In this document: one piece after another, positions 21,792 to 31,728 of the stretch
How positions within the stretch are numbered: the first letter of the stretch is position 1
How the letters are laid out: each line of letters starts with the position of its first letter
NCBI GenBank assembly: GCA_026119935.1
Contig: JALRMH010000009.1
Span: 496,001-560,000 of the forward strand
Length of the DNA stretch: 64,000 nucleotides
Direction: 5' to 3'
DNA from: Endothia cerciana
Taxonomy: Eukaryota > Ascomycota > Sordariomycetes > Diaporthales > Cryphonectriaceae
Made by a program: the position numbers and the translations under genes
The notes under the pieces: model-generated
Seen by the model: the letters and a program-made list of their open reading frames with translations, nothing else
Told to the model about the DNA's origin: nothing
Databases searched by the model: none

Positions 21792-22535
21792 TCAGGCAGG
21801 AGACGCGTTGAGCGCAATGCCCGAGCAATTCAACGAGCCGTCAGAGCCGACCTGGCCGGCGTCCATATTCAATTGCAACCCGCAGCCTGCCCAAGTGGTG
21901 AAACCCTCCTGGGAGCATGCCAGTTGCGAATCACCACCGTCCATACTGCCACATGTGATTGGCTGGTACTCCAGCTGGTAACCCACCGAGAGGTTCGATG
22001 GCACCAAGTACACCGGGCTCGACTCCAGTCTCGTTTCCACGATTGCAATCAAAGGCAAGTGTCCAGTTCGCGGAACACAAAGGTGCCCTGTCCCTGAACC
22101 GATGCCGAACCCGGTTGCCTTTTCCTTCTGCGATGTGAAGAGGACCGCGTCTCCTGACAGTTTCAGCCACCAGTTGTTGAATAGATCCCCACCAGCCCCG
22201 GCGACTTGAAGTGCAAAGAGCGGTGAGCTGACGCCGCAGGTCGTGTCGTTGTTGCTCGGATTCGAGATTGGCGATGGTGTCGAAGTGCTCAGGGGCACGG
22301 TGCCTGTCACGTTGGGTCTGTTATATGTTCCATTGCCACTGAATTTCGGGGCTGTGCCATTGCGTGGAAGAATGACGCGGTACATCAGCGGTTGAGAGGG
22401 TTCGTCGTGATGTTGCTTCCAATCATTGGTGTAAGGACCCCATGCCCATGCTTGCGCGAGCCGAGTTGCCCATGATAGCAGAATAATACAAATTGGCATG
22501 AGCCTGGGCCTCAGGATGAGACGATGCATCCTCAT
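21792..22535 (-). CDS. Secreted Cys-containing protein of unknown function
   Basis: A single-exon frame of 247 residues, stop TGA at 21794-21792. The N-terminus MRMHRLILRPRLMPICIILL followed by a small-residue stretch ending LAQA is a good signal peptide, with the cleavage site near residue 28. The mature part has about six Asn-X-Ser/Thr sites, a Ser/Thr/Pro-rich linker, then a compact domain with conserved-looking cysteines: TTCGVSSPLFALQVAG, FNNWWLKLSGDAVLFT, GSGTGHLCVPRTGHLPLIAI, and a C-terminal CGSMDG...LACSQ...WAGCGLQLN. I do not recognise the family with certainty; the layout suggests a cell-wall or extracellular protein. A second in-frame ATG (M3) would barely change it. It is intact among broken neighbours. 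Confidence 0.7.
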   Translation of the reverse strand: MRMHRLILRPRLMPICIILLSWATRLAQAWAWGPYTNDWKQHHDEPSQPLMYRVILPRNGTAPKFSGNGTYNRPNVTGTVPLSTSTPSPISNPSNNDTTCGVSSPLFALQVAGAGGDLFNNWWLKLSGDAVLFTSQKEKATGFGIGSGTGHLCVPRTGHLPLIAIVETRLESSPVYLVPSNLSVGYQLEYQPITCGSMDGGDSQLACSQEGFTTWAGCGLQLNMDAGQVGSDGSLNCSGIALNASPA

Positions 22536-24165
22536 GAAGCACGCAGTTGTGTTCGACGATCGTGGTTTGAAGACGGGTCTTATCGAGTAAGAGTATGTAA
22601 GTAGAAGTTGAAGAGGTCACAAATAGTCAAGCCGTGATGGGGAGGGCGTTGGGATTCCATCTCTTCTCTCCACCCAAGGTCCTGCTGGTCAGGGTTCTGT
22701 GCTTGTTTCCCTGTTTTCCTAGTGGCATTGACAGACGTCAATTACCATCTTTGCGCGTGAGTGCTAATGAGGTTTGACTAGGGATAGGTTGGATATTTAA
22801 ATTAAGTTGCAACCTGATCCATGCCTGTTCAGGGGGAACGAGCTGCCGGCTCCGAGTCTCCCATGGCGACGTCGTCCGACCGCCACTCGGCCGAAAGCTT
22901 ACCTCATCCCATGGCTCGAGCAGGACTGGCGTTGCTACGACCATAGGCCGTCAGCGCTTGCGAATACCTACGCACTCACCTGAGCGTTGTTCAGAAAGGT
23001 AGTAGTCAGCTTTGACGCATTTGAAATTTGCCTGGGCCTTGGTGATCCCCGGGGGCCGCCACCGGGGGCGGGGGGGGGGGGGCGCGTTCGCACACACCAT
23101 GTTCACCGTCCCACCAAATTGTATCAGACATTTCGACATATGATTATGAGTGTCAGTCATGTAAGAATATTCAAGGATAATTCCTGAAGGATAGTTTCTG
23201 TGTCTCCCAGCTCCCGCAGGCCGCTCCTATGGACACCATCAGCCATTTCCACACTCGCCACCATCCCGAGGTTTTTCAGGTGCAAATCTTCTGTGAGATA
23301 GTCAGGTCAAGCTTTGCCCAGCCGTCGTCTTTCACGACACTTAGATTGCCAAAGCTGGGTACAGGTGCTTGATGGGTGGAGCCGAAGCCCGACAATATGA
23401 GAGGTCGTTCCGCGTCGGAAGACTGGGCTGTGCGGACATTTCGGGTCCGACTCGTTTCATAAATAAGTATTCGTAGGAAGCACATATGGGTGGATTTGGG
23501 TCTTCGATGAATCTTCGATTTATGAGTTATGTAGGCATAGCACGGCACAGCAAAGTGTTATTACAAGACAAATCTTTAGCAATGATGCGTATTACTCAAC
23601 CTAGAATTCTATATTGCGAAGTTTGCCTACTAGTAGCAGAGCTTTTCCCAAACACCGCTCCGAGACCCAAGATGAGCCCCCGCGTTCTTGTTCCCGTCCA
23701 GGAACCTCCTGAGCCATGTTAGCCTTGCCGAGTTCCCGGGCTGACGATCTTCCCAGCCCGGGAACGGCTCTCCAGCGGAGCGTAGCTGTTCACCATAACA
23801 GTCTAGTTGAGTCCCACGAAAACCAACGCTTTACAGAAGATTGGCCTGGGTGACTAAATAAGAGACGGCAGGTCGTCGTTGATGGGCCAATCCAGTTGTG
23901 AAGTTGCGAGCCCCCCTGTGAGACAGCACTTTACCAGATCAACAAAGGGCCGGGGCTATGATAGGTCGCTCAGTAACCGCCCTGCTCCTAACGCCGCCGA
24001 TGGTGCATCTTGCTGGCAACACCCGCGGTGCCTGCGACAACAGTACAAGTTCGGAACTAGAAGGAAGAGAACAACCATGTCGAACAACCGAGAGAATGAG
24101 CTGAGTTATGTACTTGGACGGGAGGCGACCGCTATGGCTATGTCTGAGACGACCTTGGTACTGCG
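22536..24165. other. Intergenic, no supportable gene
   Basis: About 1.6 kb with no convincing coding sequence. It includes a GC-rich patch (23047-23085) ending in a 13-base G run. Frames around 23879-24169 lack motifs; if the CHAT gene once had N-terminal exons they are unrecognisable here. Confidence 0.5.
23070..23082. repeat. G13 homopolymer
   Basis: Thirteen consecutive G within CCCCGGGGGCCGCCACCGGG-type sequence; one of seven 13-14 base G/C runs in the window. Confidence 0.95.
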
Positions 24166-24627
24166 TTAGCGACCCTGCTGCTGCAAGACTGGTAAACAGA
24201 CCCAATGACGGTAGGCAGCGTCCTTGAGGTCAATTTAAGCCAGGGCAACTCATTCCTGGCCTATCTCTCCGCATGCGAGGCCGGCCAGGTCACCAAGGCA
24301 AAGTTCCGCGGTGAGAGCATTCATTTCATCGGCATGTTTCAGCTGGCTGGGTTTCGCCACGTTATTGGCACATGATGGTCTGTTCTTGACCATGCTAGCG
24401 TGCAGATGGCGACGTTGACGTATGAGAGTCTGTCTGACGACATGACGGACGAACGGGTCTGTCGAGGCCTTCATAAGGCTGTTAGAGGGCTGCGTGATGA
24501 GGCTATACGTGGCAAAGGGGGACCAGATCGGGCTGGCGCAAGAAAGATTACGTTGGAGGACCCCGACGAGGAAGAGTCGGGCGAGATTGGAATGAACTGG
24601 GTTCCTTTTGTCTATTTCGGCGTGTGA
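24166..24627 (+). pseudogene. CHAT-domain (caspase-like) protein, C-terminal remnant
   Basis: A single reading frame, interrupted by TAA (24193-24195) and TGA (24373-24375), reads LLLQDW-stop-TDPMTVGSVLEVNL, then FLAYLSACEAGQV with the predicted catalytic cysteine at 24274-24276. It continues GESIHFIGMFQLAGFRHVIG-T, stop, WSVLDHASVQMATLTYESL, and ends NWVPFVYFGV followed by TGA. The order LxACxTGQ / SIHLxxAFQLAGFRHVIGTLW / WVPYxHFGV is the standard C-terminal half of fungal CHAT-TPR proteins. These are caspase-like proteases linked to regulated cell death and non-self recognition. The N-terminal histidine half and TPR repeats are missing. The two stops make it a pseudogene unless sequencing error is involved. 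Confidence 0.78.
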
Positions 24628-25193
24628 GCTAATTACTTCCTCCCAATAATTACCTATACCCTTTAAAACAGGAAGTCCTAATATTTTCTTCGCAATGTGG
24701 TGTGGCGCATGAACTTTTTGTAGCGTAGAGCCTTGAACTGGCCGGGAATGCTCCTAAAATGTACTTAAATTGCATACCTAAGCACGTTCGGCCTGGATAT
24801 GGGCTTGTGCATTTGATATGTGCTGGATGCTGAGGCTACATTGAAGACGCCGCGTCCTCCCTATGGACATCATGTACCGTTGAATTAGAGGGGGCGCATG
24901 CTGTACCTCGCTTCCCTGGCCGGGCGGCGGCATCGTTCTCCCGTCTAGAAAGCCATCTACATCATGTCATGTAGTGACTAAAGATCGTGCTGCGCCGCCG
25001 CCGCAGTCTCCGAAAAGGACATCCATCCCCGGAATTAATTGTGCCGGCGTCCTCGAACGCGGGTTTTCAACTTCATACGCTGGCCGCGCGTGTGAGAGAA
25101 TTTATCGAAACGTCTTTCTACTATATATTGGGCCTTTGAGTCCTTGAACTCATATTGCGTTCACCTACACCATATACCAACGCAGCCCCCAAG
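24628..25193 (+). promoter_or_regulatory. Upstream region of the MFS exporter gene
   Basis: No gene is visible. TATATAT at 25122-25128, about 66 bases before the ATG at 25194, is a candidate TATA box. Confidence 0.45.
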
Positions 25194-27017
25194 ATGTCGA
25201 CAGTCAACGAGCTGTCTGAAGCCTTAACAGCTCCTGCGCCCATTCCCCTTCATCCAACGCAAACTAAGCGTGCACCATCCCAACCAGGACGGCCCATGGA
25301 AAGACTTCAAATTGAAGACACTCAGGGTGATCGACTGGTCTCCGGAGTGGTCTCAGCGGAAGATGAGACCAACTATCCAAGCGGGGTTCGCTTTTGGCTG
25401 ATCATTCTCTGCAATGCGCTTGTTCTCATGTTCCAGGGCTTGGACACATCTATCGTCTCGACAGCCGTGCCGTCTATCACGGACGAGTTTCACACCGTAC
25501 GCGACGTGGGCTGGTACTCTAGCGCGTTCAGACTATGTGCCTGCAGCTTTTCTTTCATGTTCGGCAAGATCTACACGCTCTTCCCACTACGGCCGGTCTT
25601 TCTCAGCAGCGTGGCTATCTTCATGTGCGGCTCTCTACTTAGCGCCACGGCGCCCTCTTCTATAGCTTTTGTAATCAGCCGCGCCATCTGCGGTCTGGGT
25701 GGTACTGGGGCCATACAGGGCTGTTTCTACATGCTCACGCATATTGTTCCACTGCGGAAGAGGCCTGCCGTGGCAGGGGCGTTGGGAGGCGTTGAGGCCG
25801 TTTCGGACATTGCTGCTCCTTCGTCAGTAAATCCCCCTCCCTCATATCGTGTCCTGTCCCCTGGCCCCTTCGCCTACCCTTTTTTTCTTCCATTTTTTTC
25901 AGCCTCTAGAATACAAGGCTTCGGACCTTGCAATAGTGTTCTGACAGCTAGCAGCATCGGCGGGTTCATTATCGGCAGGCTTTCTTGGAGGTGGTGTTTC
26001 TGGATCAACCTCCCAACGGGAGCGCTCAGCTTCATCATCATCGCCTTCGCACTGAAGATCGACCAGAGCGACCAGCCGAAGTTGCCTTTCTGGCAGAAGG
26101 TGGTTAAGCTCGACCTGGTGGGCAATGCGCTCTTCGTACCCTCCCTAACGTGTCTCTTCCTCGCACTATCTTGGGCCGGCACGACTTATTCATGGAGCAG
26201 CGGAATAGTCATTAGCCTTTTCGTCATCTTCGCCTTCCTGCTTGCTCTCTTCGCCTACGACCAGTATCGTCGCGGAGACAATGCCACACTGCCGCCTCGC
26301 ATCCTCTCCAACAGATCCGTGCTCGCAGGCTTCATATTCTCATCCTGTACCAACGCCGCCATGAACGTTTTTCTATACTACCTACCAACATACTTCCAGA
26401 CCGTCAGGGAGTATACGGCTACCAAGTCTGGCTATATGATGATACCCTGTCTGGTCGGCATGCTTGTCGCGATGGTCTTGCATGGCGCCGCGGTTAGCTC
26501 CGTCGGCTACTACACGCCCTTTATGCTGTTTGCCTCGACCATGATGCCGATCTTCGCAGGCCTTCTGACCACATTCACAACGACGACCACCATAGGGAAG
26601 ATGCTAGGCTACACAGCCGCCATGGGATTTGCGAGTGGAATTGGATTTCAGGCACCACAAAGTGCGGTGCAGACAGTCCTGCCAACGAGAGACGCTTCAC
26701 TGGGGCTGTCCGTGATCATGTTCGCCCAGAGTTTCGGCCCCGCAGTCTTTATTGCCGCTGCTCAGTCTATCTTCTTGAACCGACTCAGTGAGAACTTGAG
26801 GGTACTGGTACCGGGCCTCAGCCCCGAGGCTGTGAACAACATGGGCCTCACTGACATAAAAGAGCTGGTCGGTCAGGCTAATTTGAAGAGGGCCTTGGGG
26901 ATCTTCGACACCAGCTTGATGCAGACGTGGTACTTGGCTGTTGGCTTGGCCAGCACAACGATGCTGGGCAGTATTGCGATGGAGTGGAGGTCAGTAAAAG
27001 ACAAGAAGAGGGACTGA
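25194..27017 (+). CDS. MFS drug/metabolite exporter, DHA2 (14-TM) type
   Basis: Probable exons 25194-25822 and 25952-27017, 564 residues. Start chosen: the first ATG (MSTVNELSEALTAPAPIPLH), preceded by CAAG. After a polar N-terminus comes the first helix and the DHA2 motif LDTSIVSTAVPSITDEF, then a motif-A-like segment and AGALGGVEAVSDIAAPS. After the intron the frame resumes IGGFIIGRLSWRWCFWINLP, the normal family sequence. About 14 hydrophobic segments are present in all. The intron is 129 bp, a multiple of three, and free of stops, so unspliced RNA also gives a full frame with a 43-residue insert (around PSSVNPPPSYRVLSPG). Its donor is the unusual GTCAGT. Such pumps export toxins and secondary metabolites at the plasma membrane. 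The neighbouring FAD monooxygenase suggests an aromatic substrate. Confidence 0.88.
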   Translation: MSTVNELSEALTAPAPIPLHPTQTKRAPSQPGRPMERLQIEDTQGDRLVSGVVSAEDETNYPSGVRFWLIILCNALVLMFQGLDTSIVSTAVPSITDEFHTVRDVGWYSSAFRLCACSFSFMFGKIYTLFPLRPVFLSSVAIFMCGSLLSATAPSSIAFVISRAICGLGGTGAIQGCFYMLTHIVPLRKRPAVAGALGGVEAVSDIAAPSSVNPPPSYRVLSPGPFAYPFFLPFFSASRIQGFGPCNSVLTASSIGGFIIGRLSWRWCFWINLPTGALSFIIIAFALKIDQSDQPKLPFWQKVVKLDLVGNALFVPSLTCLFLALSWAGTTYSWSSGIVISLFVIFAFLLALFAYDQYRRGDNATLPPRILSNRSVLAGFIFSSCTNAAMNVFLYYLPTYFQTVREYTATKSGYMMIPCLVGMLVAMVLHGAAVSSVGYYTPFMLFASTMMPIFAGLLTTFTTTTTIGKMLGYTAAMGFASGIGFQAPQSAVQTVLPTRDASLGLSVIMFAQSFGPAVFIAAAQSIFLNRLSENLRVLVPGLSPEAVNNMGLTDIKELVGQANLKRALGIFDTSLMQTWYLAVGLASTTMLGSIAMEWRSVKDKKRD

Positions 27018-28044
27018 TATTGACAGGAGTGCTTTTGTACCGTAAGGGATGGAGGCATACGCGTGTCAGCGATGCTCAACTTGTTGCCTACAGTAGGCGC
27101 TGTCATTGATCAAACACAAGACTCGGACACCACACTGGAAAGCGAACATTTTAAGCATGATTAATTGGTCAGTCTTGGGCGTTCATTCATTTTGGCCGAT
27201 GGATTCTGTACTGTGACATCTCTGAGATCCTGCGTGAAGCATGTCAACTCAACAGCCTGGGTCCAACTCTTATCATTCTTAGCTACCTCAGCACCGTCAA
27301 CACAGCTCTTCACAAAGTTGAACCAGGCCGCAGCATCCGTTAACAAGGCTCTGAGCCCACTGTTGAAGCTTGTAGATGTAAAGAGGATGAAGACATTGCA
27401 TTTGATGGGAGTCTCTGAGAACAATAGTTGTGCGTTTACTGGATATATTAGAGACTGAAATCCTGCACGAGACATCAAGATCCGAACACATATTGTGAAG
27501 CAGCTTTTCGGAGCACTTGAGACCAGAAACTGGGTTCATTAGACATGGAGTTGAAAGTGACACACTCCTGTTTTCTACGAGTTCGGAGATGCGTGGACCT
27601 TTTTGAGCTTCATTGGCAGACATCCTAGATCATGCTAAATACGACACCTTCAGCTTAGTTTTCCAACCCTTTCATATGGTCAGTATATCTAGACAACTTG
27701 GATGATGATGGATTCAGGTCACAAACTCATTATTTATCTTTAAACAGTGTTATACATCGGGAATTTCTCGATTGTCTCTGGTGGTTTTTCGAATCCAATA
27801 CTTAAAATAGAGAGCAGGGAGCAGAACCAGACCGATGAGGTGGTTATGACAGTTTGATACAGCCCCATTAATAGAGGCTTCCCTCCTTAAGGCTTCCAAT
27901 AGAGGCAGAGGCGGTGGGAGAGTGGAGCACGGCACCGTGGATTTGGTGCGGAGAAATGAAGATCCATGTAATTATCGTATACACATCTGAATAGCGCTGA
28001 GCAAATGAGGAGCCGTAGAGACTATCTATATACTGTAACCCACC
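27018..28044. other. Intergenic, two overlapping minus-strand frames of doubtful status
   Basis: Minus-strand frames 27623-27297 (108 residues, begins MSANEAQKGPRISELVEN) and 27478-27161 (includes LRALLTDAAAWFNFVKSC) overlap in different phases and could be parts of one decayed or spliced gene. No family is recognised. The 3' part holds the promoter of the FAD monooxygenase, with TATATAC near 28026. Confidence 0.35.
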
Positions 28045-30108
28045 ATGAACGAACCTCGTAAGGCCCACCGGACTGAAGTCCTTATATGCGGTTCCGGCTC
28101 TGCCGGATTGATGGCGGCCCTATGGCTGGCCAAATACGGCATCCCCTTCCAGATCCTGGAGCAGCGCGACGGGCCCCTCTCTGTCGGCAAAGCAGACGGC
28201 GTGCAGTGCCGCACGGTCGAGATATTCGAAAGCTTTGGCATATCGGACCAGCTGCTAAGGGAGGCCTATCATGTGTTGGAGCTGGCGTTCTGGGGGCCGG
28301 ACGGGAACACCGTGCTTGATGCAGATGGCGAGGCCGGAGAGAGGGGCGGGATCAAGAGGTCCCATTTTGCTCCCGATACAGAACCGGGTTTGAGCCACCA
28401 GCCCCATGTGATTCTTAACCAGGCGCGCATCAATGAGATGATTACGGCCGAGATGCTGCGATGTGGTGGAAAGGATATCGGGTACGGTTACGAGGTGAAG
28501 AGCGTGGAAGTCGACGCTGAGAAGGCTGGTGATCGAGATGCGTACCCTGTCACTGTCACTGCGATGAAGGACGGCATTGAGGTGATTTTTCATGCCAGAT
28601 ACGTCTTGGTAAGTCGATTGTAGCCTGGGCCGGCGTCTTGGCCGGAAGATGAGCACATACAAGATCAAAGCTGAGGTCGTTTGCAGGGCTGTGACGGCGC
28701 ACACTCGGCTGTTCGAAAGTCTCTGGGTTTCAAAATGCTCGGCGACTCCAGCAACGCGGTCTGGGGCGTCGCCGACGTGTTCCCACGCACCACATTCCCC
28801 GACATCCGCAAGAAGTGTGTCATTCAGTCCACTTCTGGTACGCTGATGATCATTCCCCGGGAAGGCGACAGTATGGTCAGGTTCTACATCGAGCTTCCCC
28901 CAGACACCGTGACTAGTCAGGTCACCGAGAAGGACATTCACGAGCGTGCTCGGCTCATATTCCGGCCATACGAGTTGGAAATCGCCGAAACGAAGTGGTC
29001 ATCTGCGTACAGTATAGGACAGCGACTAGCGGGTAGCTTCCATGAGCAATACCGTGTCTTTCTGACCGGCGACGCTTGCCACACGCATTCCCCCAAAGCA
29101 GGACAGGGAATGAACCTCAGCCTGCAAGACGGGTACAATATCGGCTGGAAGCTCGGTGCGTATCTGTCAGGCCAGGCCAGCATCGAACTGGTCAAAACAT
29201 ACGTCAGCGAGAGGCAGAAGACTGCCGCAGAGCTCATCGACTTTGATCGCAAGTGGTCCAAGATCTTCAAGTCAAGCGGCAATGAGGAAATGACGGGCCA
29301 TGACAGCAGCTTTTTGAAAGATGCATTTCTCAAGGCAGGAAGATACACAGCCGGCCAAGCTTACAAATACGACAAATCCATCGTCGTTTGGCCTTCTCAC
29401 GATCATACAACGGCGGCTGATCCAGCCAGTAATGCCGAGAAGAGCTCACGGCTGGTGGTCGGGATGAGATTGCCGAGCGCCCAGCTCGTGAGGTATAGCG
29501 ATGCAAAAGTTTTCCAGCTGCTCAGTATCATCAAGTCGGACTGTCGGTGGAGAATAGTCGTATTTGACGGGGACATTCAACAAGAAACAGTACAGCATCG
29601 CCTCCAAGGCGTCAGCAGGAGCCTCCAAGTGCTCATCCGGGATTTCACCCCAGATGGAGCCGATCCAGACAGTCTCATCGAGGCCCTGCTGGTCCTCAAA
29701 GCAGAGCGGACGGGCATTCAACTACCACAGATACCTGAGGTCTTCAAGCCCGTGACTGGGAGACACGGTATCCGGAGTGAGTGCTCTCCATTCCTCTCTC
29801 TCTTCGAAGTGTGAAACTGACTTGGTTAGATTTACACAAGATCTTCGTCGACGACGCCAGTTACAATTCTGGTCACGGCCATGCATTTGATACTCTTGGA
29901 ATCAGCTCACATGAGACTACAATCGTCATAGTCCGCCCTGATCAATGTGAGCAGTCTACACTAGCACATGAGATTACTGGAATGACTAATGAAAGATGTA
30001 GTCATATCGATGGTAATACTAGGTGCGGAAGTTGACATACTGAGCCAGTTCTTCAGGGGTTTCATGGTGACGCCGGCTCTTCAAACCATGTCTAGATTAA
30101 CGTCATAG
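28045..30108 (+). CDS. Phenol 2-monooxygenase-type FAD hydroxylase
   Basis: Four exons: 28045-28608, 28687-29776, 29830-29946 and 30002-30108, giving 625 residues; donors GTAAGT, GTGAGT, GTGAGC and acceptors GCAG, TTAG, GTAG, phases consistent. The N-terminal FAD site is EVLICGSGSAGLMAALWLAK. Exon 2 starts with GCDGAHSAVRKSLGF (the DG motif), and the second FAD motif is FLTGDACHTHSPKAGQGMN. The C-terminal third is the thioredoxin-like domain of phenol hydroxylases, ending in VRPDQFISMVILG and SQFFRGFMVTPA from the short last exon. The enzyme hydroxylates a phenolic ring using NADPH and O2, either in aromatic catabolism or in metabolite tailoring. It follows the MFS exporter in the same orientation. 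The last two small exons were inferred by frame and family fit. Confidence 0.9.
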
Positions 30109-30942
30109 TTAGATGAGCACGGGAAGCGCTCTATCGACCATCCATACGTTGTGACTGTTCGAGAGATCGCCGTCGAGGACCTAGATGTTGTTGCAAACGA
30201 CAGGCCCAATATCGACACCTGAAACCAAGTTAAATCGTGAGCTGATGCTGGACCCCTTGCGCCAGGACTGAGACGGGTGATAGCTATATATAGGTAGAGG
30301 TAGCATTATCGATGAGCTAACTGGTTCAAGTTCCCAGGCCGCTACACTGAGGAGAGAGAAAACAAAAAGCCGAAGATGCAAATATGATATCCACCGACTT
30401 GGCCCCAACCTGTGACACAGTCACCCCCCCCCCCCCAAAACAAGATTTCACCAGAAAACAAAACCCGTTCATGACTCTGCCATTGTGGTTACACAGTCAG
30501 GGGGTTGATGCAGCCCAAAGTTTATGACTGTCTATAAAGCCTTCATCGAACGGGGTAAGATAGAGATGCTGATTCATATGGGAAGAATGGAAGAGTTGCA
30601 AATGTTGTACAGTATGAAGTACTATGTTATGGAGCAGTGTGTTTGTAGGCCGTGCACAATGTCCACGCATGTACTGGAGGCTACAGTAGCATTCCCAGTC
30701 CTGCAGCCCCTCCCCCGCAATCCAACCTCGCCTTTTATAGGTGGGAATAGCCCTGAAGCAGGAGAGGTTACGGGGCTTGATGCCCCTGGTACGTCATCAT
30801 CACCTGCTATAACATTCCCCAACTAAATTTCAACTCTGGGCCTGGGGATCCCAGGGTTCAACTCGGCCGACCATCGTCGATTGCTTAACCATTTGGGACA
30901 GCTCTTGACTCGACCTCTACTTCACCATCACCTCCCTACAAC
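30109..30942. other. Intergenic with C13 tract
   Basis: No gene recognised. Contains a 13-base C run at 30424-30436 and the promoter of the ankyrin gene. Confidence 0.5.
30424..30436. repeat. C13 homopolymer
   Basis: Thirteen C followed by AAAA, in the intergenic region. Confidence 0.95.
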
Positions 30943-31728
30943 ATGTAAGCTTCCCTGCCTCCATCCGGCTGCATATCCTGAGGATCCTCAAGAGCCCGTC
31001 GCTGAATCGAGCCCATCAGGATTGACGCGCCCCTCCGCCTGCGCCGGGCGATCCATGCCAATGATGCGCTCCTCGTGAAGCGCATCATCAATTCCCATCC
31101 AAAGCTCCTCCACAACCCAGACACCTCGCCTGAGGGCCTGTCCAACTCAAACCTGCATCTCGCTGCCTTCTTGGGCCACCTACCCATCGTCAAGCTCCTT
31201 ATCTCCCTTGGCCACGAGGCCGATCTTCCCGCCCTCAACGACGACTTCCAGACCGCGTTGATGCTCGCCTCCGCCGCGGGCCATACCGAGATCGTCCACT
31301 TCCTGAGCCAGCAGGATCCAGCCTCGATACTACGGCGGGATATCAGGGGGCGCGACGCCATCATGGAGGCGAGCCGCGGCGGGCATGATACCGTGCTGCA
31401 GATATTGTTGACGTACGTGCCGAATGGGCCCGAGCAGGCCGTCCGGAATGCCGACCTGGAAGGCAATACGGCGCTGCACTTCGCCAGCAGCAATGGCAAC
31501 CTGCTCGTGCTGAGGACACTGCTGGCGGCGGGTGCTGATGCGGAGAGGAGGAACATATGGAGCTGGACCGCGGTCGCCTACAGCGCCACCGTCGAGGCTG
31601 AGGTATACTTGAAGCGGCTGGTCGCAGAGGCGGAGGCGAAGAGGAAGCTCAAGATGCAGGCCGAGGAGCTCAGGAGGAACGAGGTGTTGAAGGGCGGGCT
31701 GCGGATCGTTGCAGATGGCAATGATTGA
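30943..31728 (+). CDS. avo2: AVO2-like ankyrin repeat protein (TORC2 subunit family)
   Basis: Proposed exons 30943-30944 and 31020-31728, giving 236 residues. The first exon would supply only AT of the start codon. The 75-bp intron (donor GTAAGC, acceptor CATCAG) is followed by G and then ATT GAC GCG, so the spliced message begins MIDAPLRLRRAIHANDALLV. That opening and KRIINSHPKLLHNPD, then SNLHLAAFLGHLPIVKLLIS, fit fungal AVO2-type proteins with four to five ankyrin repeats; further repeats are DFQTALMLASAAGHTEIVHF and GNTALHFASSNGNLLVLRTL. The C-terminus is a charged helix (AEAEAKRKLKMQAEEL). AVO2 is a nonessential TORC2 component at the plasma membrane. There is no other in-frame ATG before the second repeat, and a TGA blocks the frame upstream of the acceptor. 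Confidence 0.75.

Noticed and set aside
27161..27623. Two overlapping minus-strand frames as a gene
   Set aside because: No family recognised, and no intron joins them convincingly; kept only as a note in the intergenic entry.
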